Shown here one piece after another: positions 8,371 through 17,437 of a DNA stretch of 64,000 nt. A program made the position numbers and the translations under genes. Within the stretch, counting starts at the first letter, position 1; each line of letters begins with the position of its first letter. The stretch spans positions 496,001-560,000 of the forward strand of contig NZ_JBFUPW010000002.1 in the NCBI RefSeq assembly GCF_041360795.1, written 5' to 3'. The notes under the pieces are model-generated. The model made no database searches. It was not told where the DNA came from and was given only the letters and a program-made list of their open reading frames with translations. The DNA comes from Arthrobacter_E sp041360795. Lineage in GTDB: Bacteria > Actinomycetota > Actinomycetes > Actinomycetales > Micrococcaceae.

Positions 8371-9600
8371 ATGAACGCACTCAAAAAGATCTTCGGCGGC
8401 GACACCCGTCAGTTCGGCATGATCTTCGCCCTCGTCTTCCTGATCGTCTTCTTCCAGATCCTGACCGGCGGCATCACCCTCACGCCCGAGAACATCATCA
8501 ACCTGTTCAACGGCAACTCCTACATCCTGATCCTCGCGATCGGCATGGTGCTCGTCATCATCGCCGGGCACATCGATCTCTCGGTCGGCTCGGTGGCGGC
8601 CTTCGTGGGCATCAGCGTCGCCCTGATCGTCCGGGACTGGGGCGTCCCCTCCTGGGTGGGCATCCTGATCGGCCTGCTGCTGGGCGCGATCGTGGGAGCG
8701 TGGCAGGGCTTCTGGGTGGCCTACATCGGCATCCCGGCGTTCATCGTCACGCTGGCCGGCATGCTCCTCTTCCGCGGCCTGAACCAGCTGCTCGGCAAGT
8801 CCAACACCATCCCGGTCCCGGGTGACTTCCAGACCATCGGCGCCGGCTACCTCCCGGAGATCGGGCCCGACACCGGCTACAACAACCTCACCCTGCTGCT
8901 GGGCCTCGCCGCCATCGCCGCCATCATCTGGGGCGAGCTGCGCCGCCGCAAGGCCGCGCAGGCCCTCGGCGCCGACGTCGACGAGATGTGGGTCGTCGTC
9001 ACTCGCCTGGTGCTCATCTGCGGCGCCATCGCCTACGCGACGTACCTCTTCGCCACCGGCCGTCCGGGCACGTCCTTCCCGGTGCCGGGCATCATCCTCG
9101 CGGTCCTCGTCCTCGTCTACGGCTTCATCACCTCCCGCACGATCGTCGGCCGCCACATCTACGCCGTCGGCGGCAACAAGCACGCGGCCGAGCTCTCCGG
9201 CGTGCAGGCCAAGCGCATCGACTTCCTGGTCATGATGAACATGTCGATCCTGGCGGGTCTGGCCGGCATGATCTTCGTCGCCCGTTCCACCGCCTCCGGC
9301 CCGTTCGACGGTGTCGGTTGGGAGCTCGACGCCATCGCGGCCGTGTTCATCGGTGGCGCAGCGGTCTCCGGCGGTGTGGGCACCGTGGTGGGCTCCATCG
9401 TCGGTGGTCTCGTCATGGCCCTGCTGAACAACGGTCTGCAGCTCATGAGCGTTGGCGCCGACTGGACCCAGATCATCAAGGGTCTGGTGCTGCTCGTCGC
9501 CGTCGCGTTCGATGTCTACAACAAGTCCCAGGGCAAGCGGTCCATCACCGGTCTGCTGCTCAAGAACTTCGGATCCAAAACCGAAACCAAGGCCGCCTGA
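8371..9600 (+). CDS. mmsB: Multiple monosaccharide ABC transporter, permease
   Basis: A 409-residue integral membrane subunit of the CUT2 sugar importer (XylH/GguB type). About ten or more hydrophobic segments are visible. The family features AGHIDLSVGSVAAFVG in the first third, AYIGIPAFIVTLAGMLLFRG, and the late block AAVFIGGAAVSGGVGTVVG are present. The start codon has AAGGAATCA upstream. It sits between the ATPase and the binding-protein genes, and the dimer would form the sugar channel. Confidence 0.93.
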   Translation: MNALKKIFGGDTRQFGMIFALVFLIVFFQILTGGITLTPENIINLFNGNSYILILAIGMVLVIIAGHIDLSVGSVAAFVGISVALIVRDWGVPSWVGILIGLLLGAIVGAWQGFWVAYIGIPAFIVTLAGMLLFRGLNQLLGKSNTIPVPGDFQTIGAGYLPEIGPDTGYNNLTLLLGLAAIAAIIWGELRRRKAAQALGADVDEMWVVVTRLVLICGAIAYATYLFATGRPGTSFPVPGIILAVLVLVYGFITSRTIVGRHIYAVGGNKHAAELSGVQAKRIDFLVMMNMSILAGLAGMIFVARSTASGPFDGVGWELDAIAAVFIGGAAVSGGVGTVVGSIVGGLVMALLNNGLQLMSVGADWTQIIKGLVLLVAVAFDVYNKSQGKRSITGLLLKNFGSKTETKAA

Positions 9601-9668
9601 GGCCGAACACCCCGAACCGCTGCGGCACTCCCGTGCCGCCGGATCACCGATAGAAAGAGAATGCACTC

Positions 9669-10766
9669 ATGCGCATGTTCGGAAAAGCGGGCAAAGTCGC
9701 CGCCATCACCGCCATCGCCGCGCTGGCTCTCACGGCCTGTGGCCGCAGCGAGTCCGGCTCCAGCGGGAACGCGTCCGGCGCGGCCGGTTTCGCCAAGGAC
9801 GCCCTGATCGGCGTCGCTCTTCCGCAGAAGACCAGTGAGAACTGGGTCCTCGCGGAGAAGCTCTTCAACGACGGTCTGACCGGAGCCGGTTTCAAGGCTG
9901 ACGTCCAGTTCGCCAACGGTGGCGTCTCGGAGCAGCAGAACCAGATCAGCTCCATGGTCACCAAGGGCGCCAAGGTCATCGTGGTCGGCGCCATCGACGG
10001 CTCCCAGCTCGGCACCCAGCTGAAGCAGGCCCACGACAACGGCGCGATCGTCATCGCTTACGACCGCCTGGTCAAGAACACCGACGCCGTGGACTACTAC
10101 GTGGCCTACGACAACTTCAAGGTCGGCGAGCTGCAGGGCCAGGCCCTGCTCGACGGCATGAAGTCCAAGAAGGCCAGCGGCCCGTACAACGTCGAGCTCT
10201 TCGCGGGCTCCCCGGATGACGCCAACGCGAAGGTCTTCTTCGACGGCGCCATGAGCGTGCTGAAGCCGAAGATCGACGACGGCACCCTCAAGGTCGTCTC
10301 CGGTCAGAAGAGCTTCGAGCAGGCCGTGACCCAGGGCTGGAAGGCTGAGAACGCCCAGAAGCGCATGGACACCATCCTGGCCGGCAGCTACGGCTCCGCC
10401 TCGCTGGACGGCGTGCTCTCCCCGAACGACACCCTGGCCCGCGCCATCCTGACCTCGGTCAAGGCCGCCGGCAAGCCGACCCCCGTGGTCACCGGCCAGG
10501 ATTCCGAGGTCGAGTCCGTGAAGTCCATCATGGCGGGTCAGCAGTACTCCACCATCAACAAGGACACCCGCAAGCTCGTGGAGCACGCTCTCGAGATGGT
10601 CAAGGGTCTGCAGGCCGGCAACAAGCCGGAGATCAATGACGACAAGTCCTACAACAACGGCGTGAAGGTCGTTCCGGCGTTCCTGCTCCCCCCGGTCATC
10701 GTGACCAAGGAGAACGTCAAGACCGCTTACGAAGGCGATCCGGTCCTCGGCCCGATCACCAAGTGA
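9669..10766 (+). CDS. chvE: ChvE-type sugar-binding lipoprotein
   Basis: A 365-residue extracytoplasmic solute-binding protein. The N-terminus is a lipoprotein signal with the lipobox LALTACG, so the mature protein would be anchored outside the membrane through that cysteine. The mature part is a type I periplasmic binding fold resembling ChvE/XylF (GVALPQKTSENWVLAEKLF, ELFAGSPDDANAKVFFDG, VTGQDSEVESVKSI). ChvE relatives bind several aldoses, for example galactose, arabinose, glucose and xylose. It is the last gene of the operon and is followed by a strong hairpin. Confidence 0.92.
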   Translation: MRMFGKAGKVAAITAIAALALTACGRSESGSSGNASGAAGFAKDALIGVALPQKTSENWVLAEKLFNDGLTGAGFKADVQFANGGVSEQQNQISSMVTKGAKVIVVGAIDGSQLGTQLKQAHDNGAIVIAYDRLVKNTDAVDYYVAYDNFKVGELQGQALLDGMKSKKASGPYNVELFAGSPDDANAKVFFDGAMSVLKPKIDDGTLKVVSGQKSFEQAVTQGWKAENAQKRMDTILAGSYGSASLDGVLSPNDTLARAILTSVKAAGKPTPVVTGQDSEVESVKSIMAGQQYSTINKDTRKLVEHALEMVKGLQAGNKPEINDDKSYNNGVKVVPAFLLPPVIVTKENVKTAYEGDPVLGPITK

Positions 10767-10800
10767 TCTCCGGGGAGTGAATCCCCGCACGTGATCCGGC

Positions 10801-10869
10801 CCCGCTGAGCGGGGCATGCGAAACGGCGCCGGCCGGTGGAATCTGTTCCACCGGCCGGCGCCGTTTCGC
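10801..10869. terminator. Bidirectional terminator between chvE and the phosphonatase-like gene
   Basis: A small CCCGCT/AGCGGG hairpin (10801-10813) is followed by a perfect 23-bp stem with a 6-base loop (10818-10840 and 10847-10869). The site lies between convergent genes. There is no clear T-run, as is common in GC-rich actinobacteria. Confidence 0.75.
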
Positions 10870-10901
10870 GTGTCCTGCGCTGGCTTCCTGTCAGGAGCCC
10901 G

Positions 10902-11591
10902 TCAGACGAGCGCGGGGAGGTCCGCCACGGACTCGAGGATGGCCTCGTGCGGGTGCGCGGCCAGCTCCTCGCGGCCCAGCTTGCCGGTCAAGACGCCGAT
11001 CCCCCGGACCCCCGCGTGCTCCGCCGCCTGGAGGTCGTTGACCGTGTCCCCCACCGCGAGGACGTCCCGCACATCCAAGACCCCGGTGCGCTCCATGGCA
11101 CGGTGGATCATGAACGGCGCGGGCCGGCCCGCGCTCACCTCGTCGCTCGTCACCACCGCGTCGAGCACCAGCGCCGCCTGCCCGGCGTCAGGGGCGTCCG
11201 CCGTCGTCCAGTTCAGGGCGTGCAGTAGCGGATGCGCGACGTCGGCGGAGAAGCCGGTGGTCAGGGCCACCTTCACGCCGCGCGCCCGCAGCCCGTTCAG
11301 GGCCTCCTCGACGCCCGGCAAAGCGGTGGGCGGGTTCTCCGCGTACAGGGCGGCGAGGATCTCGCGGAAGCGGGAGAAGGCGTGCGCCACGGTGGCCGGA
11401 TCGGCGTCGTGGCCCCCCAGCTTCAGCAGCGCCGTGATGGCCTCCACCTTGTCCGCCCCCATCCAGGCCTGGACATCCTCTTCGGTGGTGTTCACGCCCG
11501 CCTCCTCCACGCTCTGGGCCAGGGCGCGGTACACGTCACCGTGCTCGTCGATGGTGGTGCCGGCCATGTCACAGGCGACCAGATGCGTCAT
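10902..11591 (-). CDS. Phosphonatase-like HAD hydrolase (PhnX-related)
   Basis: A 229-residue HAD-superfamily enzyme that would cleave the C-P bond of phosphonoacetaldehyde or a close relative. Motif I is CDMAGTT (nucleophile D8, general acid at the +2 position replaced by Ala as in phosphonatase). The cap has MGADK with K48, matching the spacing of the Schiff-base lysine in PhnX (MGxxK). Later motifs are ALTTGFSADV and AVGDTVNDLQAAEHAG. It resembles the PhnX-like family (TIGR03351) that occurs beside HpnW-type oxidases, exactly the arrangement here. Its start lies 1 base from the GntR stop, so the two are translationally coupled. Confidence 0.83.
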   Translation of the reverse strand: MTHLVACDMAGTTIDEHGDVYRALAQSVEEAGVNTTEEDVQAWMGADKVEAITALLKLGGHDADPATVAHAFSRFREILAALYAENPPTALPGVEEALNGLRARGVKVALTTGFSADVAHPLLHALNWTTADAPDAGQAALVLDAVVTSDEVSAGRPAPFMIHRAMERTGVLDVRDVLAVGDTVNDLQAAEHAGVRGIGVLTGKLGREELAAHPHEAILESVADLPALV

Positions 11592-11592
11592 G

Positions 11593-12354
11593 TCAGTGTC
11601 CTTCGGTGTGGATGCGGATCAGCGCGGCCCGCTGTTCCACGGTGTTGTCGATGCTGAAGTTGGTGATGCCCGGCAGGTAGCAGTCCTCGGCGAACTCCAC
11701 ATGTGTCCCGTCCTCGGTGGCGGTCAGGCGCCGCTCCCGCAGCAGGGGCGAGCCCGGCTGGGTCCCGAGGGCCTCGGCCTGCGCCGGGGAGGCCGCGACC
11801 GCGTCGATGGTGTGGCGGGCGCTGTGGATCCGGATGCCCTGCTGACGGAGGAATTCGAAGATGGAGCCGCCGTCGGTGTCGAAGTCCAGGAGCAGCCGCC
11901 CCACCTCGTGGATGAAGGTGCTGGTCTCCAGCATCGCCACCTCGCCGTCGAGGTACCGGACGCGCACGACGTCCACCACCTTGTCCCCCACCGCGATGTC
12001 CAGAGCCGCCGCGGCTTCGGGGCCGGCCTGCCGGATGGCGACCTCCACGGTGCGCTGGCCCGGCTCCTTGCCCATCTTCCGGGCCCACTCGGTGAAGGAG
12101 TTGAAGGTGGAGAAGGACTGGGACGGCACGCCGCCCCGCACGACCGGCGAGCGCCCGCGACCGCCGCTGATGGCGCCTTCGCTCCTGAGGAAGGCGAGTG
12201 CCTGGCGGATGGGGCCCCTGCTGGTGCCGAATTCGCGGCACAGCTCGGCCTCGCTCGGGAGACGGCTCCCGGCCGGCCAGGTGCCGTTGTTGATCCGGGC
12301 CATGAACTCTTCGCTCAGGCGGCGGTGCAGCGGTGATGTCGGCTGAATGCTCAC
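11593..12354 (-). CDS. GntR family regulator (HutC/PhnF subfamily)
   Basis: A 253-residue repressor-type regulator. The N-terminal winged helix is clear (INNGTWPAGSRLPSEAELCR, then SRGPIRQALAFLRSEG), followed by a UTRA effector domain containing TSTFIHEVGRLLLDF and LLRERRLTATEDG. I chose the GTG at 12354, which gives the usual N-terminus SIQPTSPLHRRL; a longer frame runs upstream to 12423. It is divergent from the FAD oxidase and directly precedes the phosphonatase-like gene. It probably senses a phosphonate and controls both arms; regulators of this subfamily (PhnF, PhnR) do so in other phosphonate clusters. Confidence 0.85.
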   Translation of the reverse strand: MSIQPTSPLHRRLSEEFMARINNGTWPAGSRLPSEAELCREFGTSRGPIRQALAFLRSEGAISGGRGRSPVVRGGVPSQSFSTFNSFTEWARKMGKEPGQRTVEVAIRQAGPEAAAALDIAVGDKVVDVVRVRYLDGEVAMLETSTFIHEVGRLLLDFDTDGGSIFEFLRQQGIRIHSARHTIDAVAASPAQAEALGTQPGSPLLRERRLTATEDGTHVEFAEDCYLPGITNFSIDNTVEQRAALIRIHTEGH

Positions 12355-12356
12355 GA

Positions 12357-12471
12357 GTTGATCATACAAGTGCTCTCCCCGGTAAATCCGGGCAAGAAGG
12401 ACTGAACTGGGTGAATAGTGCATGAACGGAACCGGCCCTGGGTGAACTCTGCATGAAGCTGTCTATACAAC
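12357..12471. promoter_or_regulatory. Pair of candidate GntR operator sites
   Basis: GTTGATCATACAAG (12357-12370) and GCTGTCTATACAAC (12458-12471) match at 9 of 14 bases and share the core ATACAA. The first abuts the regulator start and the second lies upstream of the divergent oxidase gene, as expected for autoregulation plus pathway control. By-eye alignment only. Confidence 0.33.
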
Positions 12472-12519
12472 CCCAGTTTGGGCTTGAACCGCCCGCTCCG
12501 GCTCCGGCACGCTGGTTCC

Positions 12520-13671
12520 GTGAACAAGCAAACCTCAACCGACCTCCTGGTGGTCGGCGCCGGCATCGTGGGTCTGGCCCACGCCGCCGTGGCCGCCGAC
12601 CGCGGACTGACCGTCCGCGTGATCGACCGGGATCATCAGGCCGTGGGCGCCTCCATCCGGAACTTCGGCCACTGCTGCATCACCGCCCAGAGCGGGGAGC
12701 TCTACGAGCTGGCGCAGGCCTCCCGCCGGCAATGGCTCAAGTTCTCCGAACTCGCCGGATTCTGGGCGGCCACCTCGGGCGCCGTCGTCGTCGCCCGCAC
12801 GGACGCCGAGCTCGCCGTCCTGCGCGAACTCTCCGCCACCCGCGAACCGGGCCAGGTCACCGTCCTCGACGCGGCCGCCACCCGCGCCAAGCTCGGCCCC
12901 GCGGGCACCCAGGCCGGCTGGCCCGGACTGATCGGCGGGGCCTTCCTCCGCGACGATCTGCGCGTCGACCCCCGCACGACCGTGGCCCGGCTCGCCTCCT
13001 GGCTGGATTCCCTCCCGAACGCCGAGGTCTCGTGGAACACGTCGGCCACCGGCTTCACCCCGCTGCCCGACGGCGGCGTCCGGGTCAGCACCTCCCGCGG
13101 CGACGTCACGGCCTCCCAGGTCGTGGTGTGCGTGGGACACGATCTGGACCATCTCTTCCCGGACGAGGCCGCCGCGCACCGGATCCAGCGCTGCACGCTC
13201 AACATGGCGCTCGGCCGCATGCAGGACGGCTTCCACCTGGGCCCGGCGGTCCTCACCGCCACCTCCATGCTCCGCTACCCCGCCTTCGTGGAGACCGCCG
13301 CGGCGGGAGCCCTGCGCGACGAGGTCTCGACCACCGCGCCGGAACTGCTGGAAGTCGGTGCGAACGTCATGTTCACCCAGCGGCCGGACGGTTCCCTCCT
13401 GCTGGGCGACTCCCACCACTACCACCAGAGCGCCCCGCCCTTCCTGGACGAGTCCGTCACCGACACTCTCCTGGAACACCTCGAGGCGACCCTGGGCTCA
13501 CGGCCCCGGGTCATCGAGCGATGGCAGGGCGTGTACGCCTCCTCGGAGATCGCGCCGCTCTTCCAGCAGGAGGTCCTCCCACAGGTCACCGCCGTGTCCG
13601 TCACCTCGGGCGTCGGCATGACACTCTCGTTCGGCCTGGCCGAGCGCACCATCGATTCCCTCTTCGCCTGA
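12520..13671 (+). CDS. HpnW-like FAD-dependent aminophosphonate oxidase
   Basis: A 383-residue flavoprotein of the DAO fold. The FAD motif LVVGAGIVGLAHA lies close to the N-terminus, followed by ASIRNFGHCCITAQ and a substrate domain with LNMALGRMQDGFHLG, and near the C-terminus GVYASSE and SGVGMTLSFGLAE. It resembles family TIGR03364 (HpnW), which co-occurs with PhnX-like hydrolases. Related recurrent FAD enzymes of phosphonate clusters oxidatively deaminate 2-aminoethylphosphonate or its N-methyl derivative to phosphonoacetaldehyde, so this enzyme would feed the hydrolase at 10902. I chose the GTG at 12520 because the Rossmann motif then starts at the normal distance; the frame is open from 12478. 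Confidence 0.82.
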   Translation: MNKQTSTDLLVVGAGIVGLAHAAVAADRGLTVRVIDRDHQAVGASIRNFGHCCITAQSGELYELAQASRRQWLKFSELAGFWAATSGAVVVARTDAELAVLRELSATREPGQVTVLDAAATRAKLGPAGTQAGWPGLIGGAFLRDDLRVDPRTTVARLASWLDSLPNAEVSWNTSATGFTPLPDGGVRVSTSRGDVTASQVVVCVGHDLDHLFPDEAAAHRIQRCTLNMALGRMQDGFHLGPAVLTATSMLRYPAFVETAAAGALRDEVSTTAPELLEVGANVMFTQRPDGSLLLGDSHHYHQSAPPFLDESVTDTLLEHLEATLGSRPRVIERWQGVYASSEIAPLFQQEVLPQVTAVSVTSGVGMTLSFGLAERTIDSLFA

Positions 13672-13720
13672 CCACTCCGTCCCCTCCCGCCTCTCCGGCA
13701 CCTCTTCTCAAAGGAACATC

Positions 13721-14662
13721 ATGAAGCAGCTTTCGCGCGCCCGGATCACCGCCACGGCGGCCCTCTCGCTCACCGCGGCACTCGCCCTCAGCGCCTGCGG
13801 CGGCGCCTCTCAGGCCGGCACGGGCACCGCCTCCGCGGGCGGCGCCTCCGCCACGTGCCCCAACGGTGAGATCAAGTTCGGCATCGAGCCGTACGAGGCC
13901 CCGGACAAGCTGATCCCGGCTTACAACGTCCTGGCCGACGCCCTCTCCAAGAAGCTCAACTGCCCCGTCAAGGTCCAGGTGGTCGACGACTACGCCGCCG
14001 AAGTCCTCGCCATGCGCAACGGCAAGCTCGATCTGGGCGAGTTCGGCCCGCTGGGCTTCGTCTTCGCCAGCCAGCAGGCCGGCGCCGAGCCGCTCGCCTC
14101 CTTCGCGACGGCGGACAAGAAGCTCTCGAGCTACAAGGCCGGGATCTGGGTTCCCAAGGACAGCCCGCTGACGTCGATCAACGACCTCAAGGGCAAGACC
14201 CTGGCCCTCGGGTCCAACGGTTCAACCTCCGGCGACGCCCTGCCCCGCTACGCCCTGCAGAAGGCCGGCATCGCGGAGAAGGACGTCAAGCTGGACTACG
14301 CCGGCGGCCACCCGGAAGCCCTCCTCGCGCTGAAGAACGGCAAGGTCGACGCCGCGGAGATCAATACCCAGACCCTGGCCACCGCCACCAAGGAAGGCAC
14401 CTTCAAGGCAGCCGACTTCCGCCAGATCTGGGCCTCCGATCCCATCCCCAACGACCCGATCACGGTGCGCAAGGACGCCGACCCGGCCTTCAAGAAGGCC
14501 GTCGCGGAGGCACTCCTTCAGCTCGACACCAAGGACGTCGCCAAGGTCGGCGCTTTCCTCGACGTGACCCCTCCCGGCCCCATGGTCGCCGTCACCAAGG
14601 ACGACTACCAGCCGCTCTTCGACCTCGCCACCGCCCTCAACCTGACCGAGAAGAACCTCTGA
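13721..14662 (+). CDS. phnD: Phosphonate ABC transporter substrate-binding lipoprotein
   Basis: A 313-residue solute-binding protein with a lipoprotein signal (lipobox ALSACG). The mature part is a PhnD-type fold: EIKFGIEPYEAPDKLIPAYN, LDLGEFGPLGFVFA, then NDLKGKTLALGSNGSTSGDA and AEINTQTLATA. It begins 49 bases after the FAD oxidase behind AAGGAACATC, and its stop overlaps the phnC start. It would capture the aminophosphonate outside the membrane. Confidence 0.9.
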   Translation: MKQLSRARITATAALSLTAALALSACGGASQAGTGTASAGGASATCPNGEIKFGIEPYEAPDKLIPAYNVLADALSKKLNCPVKVQVVDDYAAEVLAMRNGKLDLGEFGPLGFVFASQQAGAEPLASFATADKKLSSYKAGIWVPKDSPLTSINDLKGKTLALGSNGSTSGDALPRYALQKAGIAEKDVKLDYAGGHPEALLALKNGKVDAAEINTQTLATATKEGTFKAADFRQIWASDPIPNDPITVRKDADPAFKKAVAEALLQLDTKDVAKVGAFLDVTPPGPMVAVTKDDYQPLFDLATALNLTEKNL

Positions 14663-15426
14663 TGACCGGCCCGCTGCTTGAGGTGACCTCCCTCGCCAAA
14701 TCGTTCGGCGGCCGGAAGGTCCTGGACGGCGTCGACTTCACGGTCGCCGCCGGGGAGCTCGTCGCCTTCCTCGGGGCCAACGGCTCGGGCAAGTCCACGA
14801 CGCTGCGCTGCGTCATGGGCATCACCGAGCCCGACGCCGGGACCATCAAGCTGGGCGGGCAGGACCTCGGCCTGCTGCAGGGCCGTGCCCTGCAGCAGGC
14901 GCGCGGCAAGGCGGCCATGATCTTCCAGAAGATCCACCTGGTCCCCCGCCGCACCGCGCTGGAGAACGTCTGCACCGGCGCCCTCGCCCGGATGAGCACC
15001 GGCCGCAGTCTCAGCCCGCTCTTCTTCCCGGACGCCGTGCTGGAGGAGGCCATGGACTGCCTCGACCGCGTAGGCCTGGCGGACCGCGCACACGACCGTG
15101 TGAGCCGTCTGTCCGGTGGGCAGCAGCAGCGCGTCGCCGTGGCTCGCGCCCTGTGCCAGCGGGCCGATGTGGTGCTGGCCGACGAACCCGTGTCCGCCCT
15201 CGACCCCCATGCGGCCGAGCAGGTCATGCAGCTGCTCGCGGGCCTGGCCCACGAGCACGGCCTCGCGGTGGCGGCCGTCCTCCACCAGCCGGACCTCGCC
15301 CTGCGGCACGCGGACCGTGCGATCGGCCTCATGGACGGCCGCATGGTGTTCGACTCCCCCGTGTCCGGGCTGGGCGCCGCTCAGCTGGACCACCTCTACG
15401 CACCGGACAGGAAGGTGGCGGCATGA
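14662..15426 (+). CDS. phnC: Phosphonate ABC transporter ATP-binding protein
   Basis: A 254-residue single-domain ATPase. It shows Walker A GANGSGKST, the Q-loop region MIFQKIHLVPRRT that is characteristic of PhnC, signature RLSGGQQQRVAVA, Walker B VVLADEPVSALDP and an H-loop in VAAVLHQPDLAL. The ATG overlaps the phnD stop (ATGA), and its own stop overlaps the phnE start by 4 bases, so the three transporter subunits are translationally coupled. Confidence 0.92.
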   Translation: MTGPLLEVTSLAKSFGGRKVLDGVDFTVAAGELVAFLGANGSGKSTTLRCVMGITEPDAGTIKLGGQDLGLLQGRALQQARGKAAMIFQKIHLVPRRTALENVCTGALARMSTGRSLSPLFFPDAVLEEAMDCLDRVGLADRAHDRVSRLSGGQQQRVAVARALCQRADVVLADEPVSALDPHAAEQVMQLLAGLAHEHGLAVAAVLHQPDLALRHADRAIGLMDGRMVFDSPVSGLGAAQLDHLYAPDRKVAA

Positions 15427-16262
15427 GCGCGCCGACCCTGAAGCCCGTGGCCACGCGGCCCGGAAAGTCCCCGCGGCCCGCCCTGCGCGGGCGCAAGCAC
15501 TGGCTCCGCTGGGCGGTGGTGGCCGCCGTCGTCGTGTTCCTCCATGTCCTGGCCATCCAGGGCACCGACTTCCAGCCGCAGCTGCTGGTGGACGGCTGGA
15601 AGGGCATGGCCCAGTTCCTGGCGGACGCGTTCCCGCCGGACCTGAACTGGGAGAAGACCATCAAGCCCGGCCTGGACGCCACGCTGGTGACGCTCTGGAT
15701 CGGTCTGCTGGGCACCACGTTCTCCATTCCGACGGCCCTCCTGCTCGCCGTGCTGGGCGCCCGGACCACCAGCCCCGCGGGCTGGGTCTACCAGGTGGCC
15801 CGCGCCATCCTGTCCTTCTTCCGCGCGGTTCCGGACATCGTGTTCGCGCTGATCTTCGTGACGGCCGTCGGTCTGGGGCCCTTCCCGGGCGTGCTGGCGC
15901 TGATCTGCCACAACACCGGCGTCATGGGCAAGCTCTGGGCGGAGGCCATGGAGGAGATCGACGCCGGCCCGCAGGAGGCCCTGCGCGCGGCCGGCGCCAA
16001 CCGGATCCAGCAGGTGGCCAACGCGACGCTGCCGATGGTCGTGCCGCAGTTCGTTGGTCTGCTGCTCTACCGCTTCGACGTCAATGTCCGTTCCTCCCTG
16101 GTCCTCGGCCTCGTGGGCGCGGGCGGCATCGGCCTGCTCATCAACCAGTCCATCAAGACGTTCCGCTTCGATGCCATGCTGACCCACATCATCATCGTGC
16201 TCGTGCTGATCGTGCTGGTGGATCAGCTCTCCGCGTTCGTCCGCAAGCGGCTGGCGGCCTGA
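15423..16262 (+). CDS. phnE: Phosphonate ABC transporter permease
   Basis: A 279-residue inner-membrane subunit. After a basic N-terminus there are about five to six hydrophobic segments. The coupling loop EEIDAGPQEALRAAGANRIQ is the EAA motif of binding-protein-dependent permeases, and FRAVPDIVFALIFV is typical of PhnE. The ATG at 15423 overlaps the phnC stop. The frame is open further upstream only as a shadow of phnC. Confidence 0.92.
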   Translation: MSAPTLKPVATRPGKSPRPALRGRKHWLRWAVVAAVVVFLHVLAIQGTDFQPQLLVDGWKGMAQFLADAFPPDLNWEKTIKPGLDATLVTLWIGLLGTTFSIPTALLLAVLGARTTSPAGWVYQVARAILSFFRAVPDIVFALIFVTAVGLGPFPGVLALICHNTGVMGKLWAEAMEEIDAGPQEALRAAGANRIQQVANATLPMVVPQFVGLLLYRFDVNVRSSLVLGLVGAGGIGLLINQSIKTFRFDAMLTHIIIVLVLIVLVDQLSAFVRKRLAA

Positions 16263-16354
16263 GGGGAAGTTCTTCCCCACGCTGCGCTGTTCATCCGCGC
16301 GCCGAAGCCATGGACCCGTTCCCCCGCCGGAGACCCCGGTGCGATGATGGGTCC

Positions 16355-17425
16355 ATGGCTTCCCTCATCCCCCGTCCTTGGCTCCTGTCCCAGGAGGAGC
16401 AGAATCCCGCGATCGCCACCGGCCGGACCTTGCGCTGGGGCGTGGTCTCCACGGGCAACATCGCCCGCTCGGTGACCGCCGATCTGGCCCTGCTGGAGGA
16501 TGCCGAGCTGTACGCCGTCAGCTCCCGCACCCAGGCGGCCGCGGACGCGTTCGCGGAAGGACACGGTTTCGCCGTGGCCTATGGCGACGACGACGGCGTC
16601 CTCGGCTACCAGCGACTCTTCGCCGACCCCGCGGTGGACGTCGTCTACGTCGCCACTCCGCACGGCCAGCACTTCGAGATCGCCCGCGCCGCGCTGGAAG
16701 CCGGAAAGCCCGTCCTGGTGGAGAAGGCGCTGACCATCAACGCACGCGAAGCCGAGGATCTCGTCCGGCTCGCCGAGGCGAAGGGCCTCTTCCTCATGGA
16801 GGCGATGTGGAGCCGCTTCTTGCCGTCCATCCAGCGGGCCTTCGAGATCGCGGCGAGCGGCGAGCTGGGCACCGTGCACTGGATCTCCGCGGACCTCGGC
16901 TTCCCGTGCCCGCCGAACCCGGAGGCCCGCATCTGGGCCCGCCGTGACGGTGGCGGCGCGCTTCTGGACCTCACGGTGTACCCGCTGCTCTGGCCGCTGG
17001 GCATCCTCGGGTTCCCCGACGCCGTGGATGCCCGCGGGACGCTCACGGAGCAGGGCGTGGACGCCCAGAACGTCCTGAGCCTGGGCTACTCGGGCGGGGC
17101 CATGGCCAGCCTCACCTCGTCCCTCCTGGCGCACGGCCCGCGCAGCGCGACGGTGGCCGGCGACCAAGGGGTCCTCCAGACCTTCGGCTCCGTCAACAAC
17201 CCGACGGAACTGCACGTGCGGACCGGCTGGGACCAGGAGCGGGTGGAGACATTCGACACCGTCGGCACCGGCTACACCTACGAGCTGCGCGAGGTCACGC
17301 GCTGTGTCCAGCAGGGCCTCACGGAGAGCCCCACCATGCCGTGGCGCCAGTCGGTGGACGTCATGCGGCTCTTCGACGGGGTGCGGGCCCAGCTCGGCGT
17401 CACCTACCCCAACGACGAGCGCTGA
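16355..17425 (+). CDS. Gfo/Idh/MocA family NAD(P)-dependent oxidoreductase
   Basis: A 356-residue oxidoreductase with an N-terminal Rossmann fold (WGVVSTGNIARSVTADLALL), the family block VATPHGQHFEIARAALEAGK followed by VLVEKALTIN with the catalytic-type Lys, and a C-terminal alpha/beta substrate domain (ADLGFPCPPNPEARIW, LLDLTVYPLLW). Members act on sugars, inositols or trans-dihydrodiols. It starts 92 bases after phnE; I see no reason to link it to phosphonates, and the gap may hold its own promoter. The ATG at 16355 fits the usual N-terminus. Substrate unknown. Confidence 0.82.
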   Translation: MASLIPRPWLLSQEEQNPAIATGRTLRWGVVSTGNIARSVTADLALLEDAELYAVSSRTQAAADAFAEGHGFAVAYGDDDGVLGYQRLFADPAVDVVYVATPHGQHFEIARAALEAGKPVLVEKALTINAREAEDLVRLAEAKGLFLMEAMWSRFLPSIQRAFEIAASGELGTVHWISADLGFPCPPNPEARIWARRDGGGALLDLTVYPLLWPLGILGFPDAVDARGTLTEQGVDAQNVLSLGYSGGAMASLTSSLLAHGPRSATVAGDQGVLQTFGSVNNPTELHVRTGWDQERVETFDTVGTGYTYELREVTRCVQQGLTESPTMPWRQSVDVMRLFDGVRAQLGVTYPNDER

Positions 17426-17437
17426 CCGCCTCTACCC

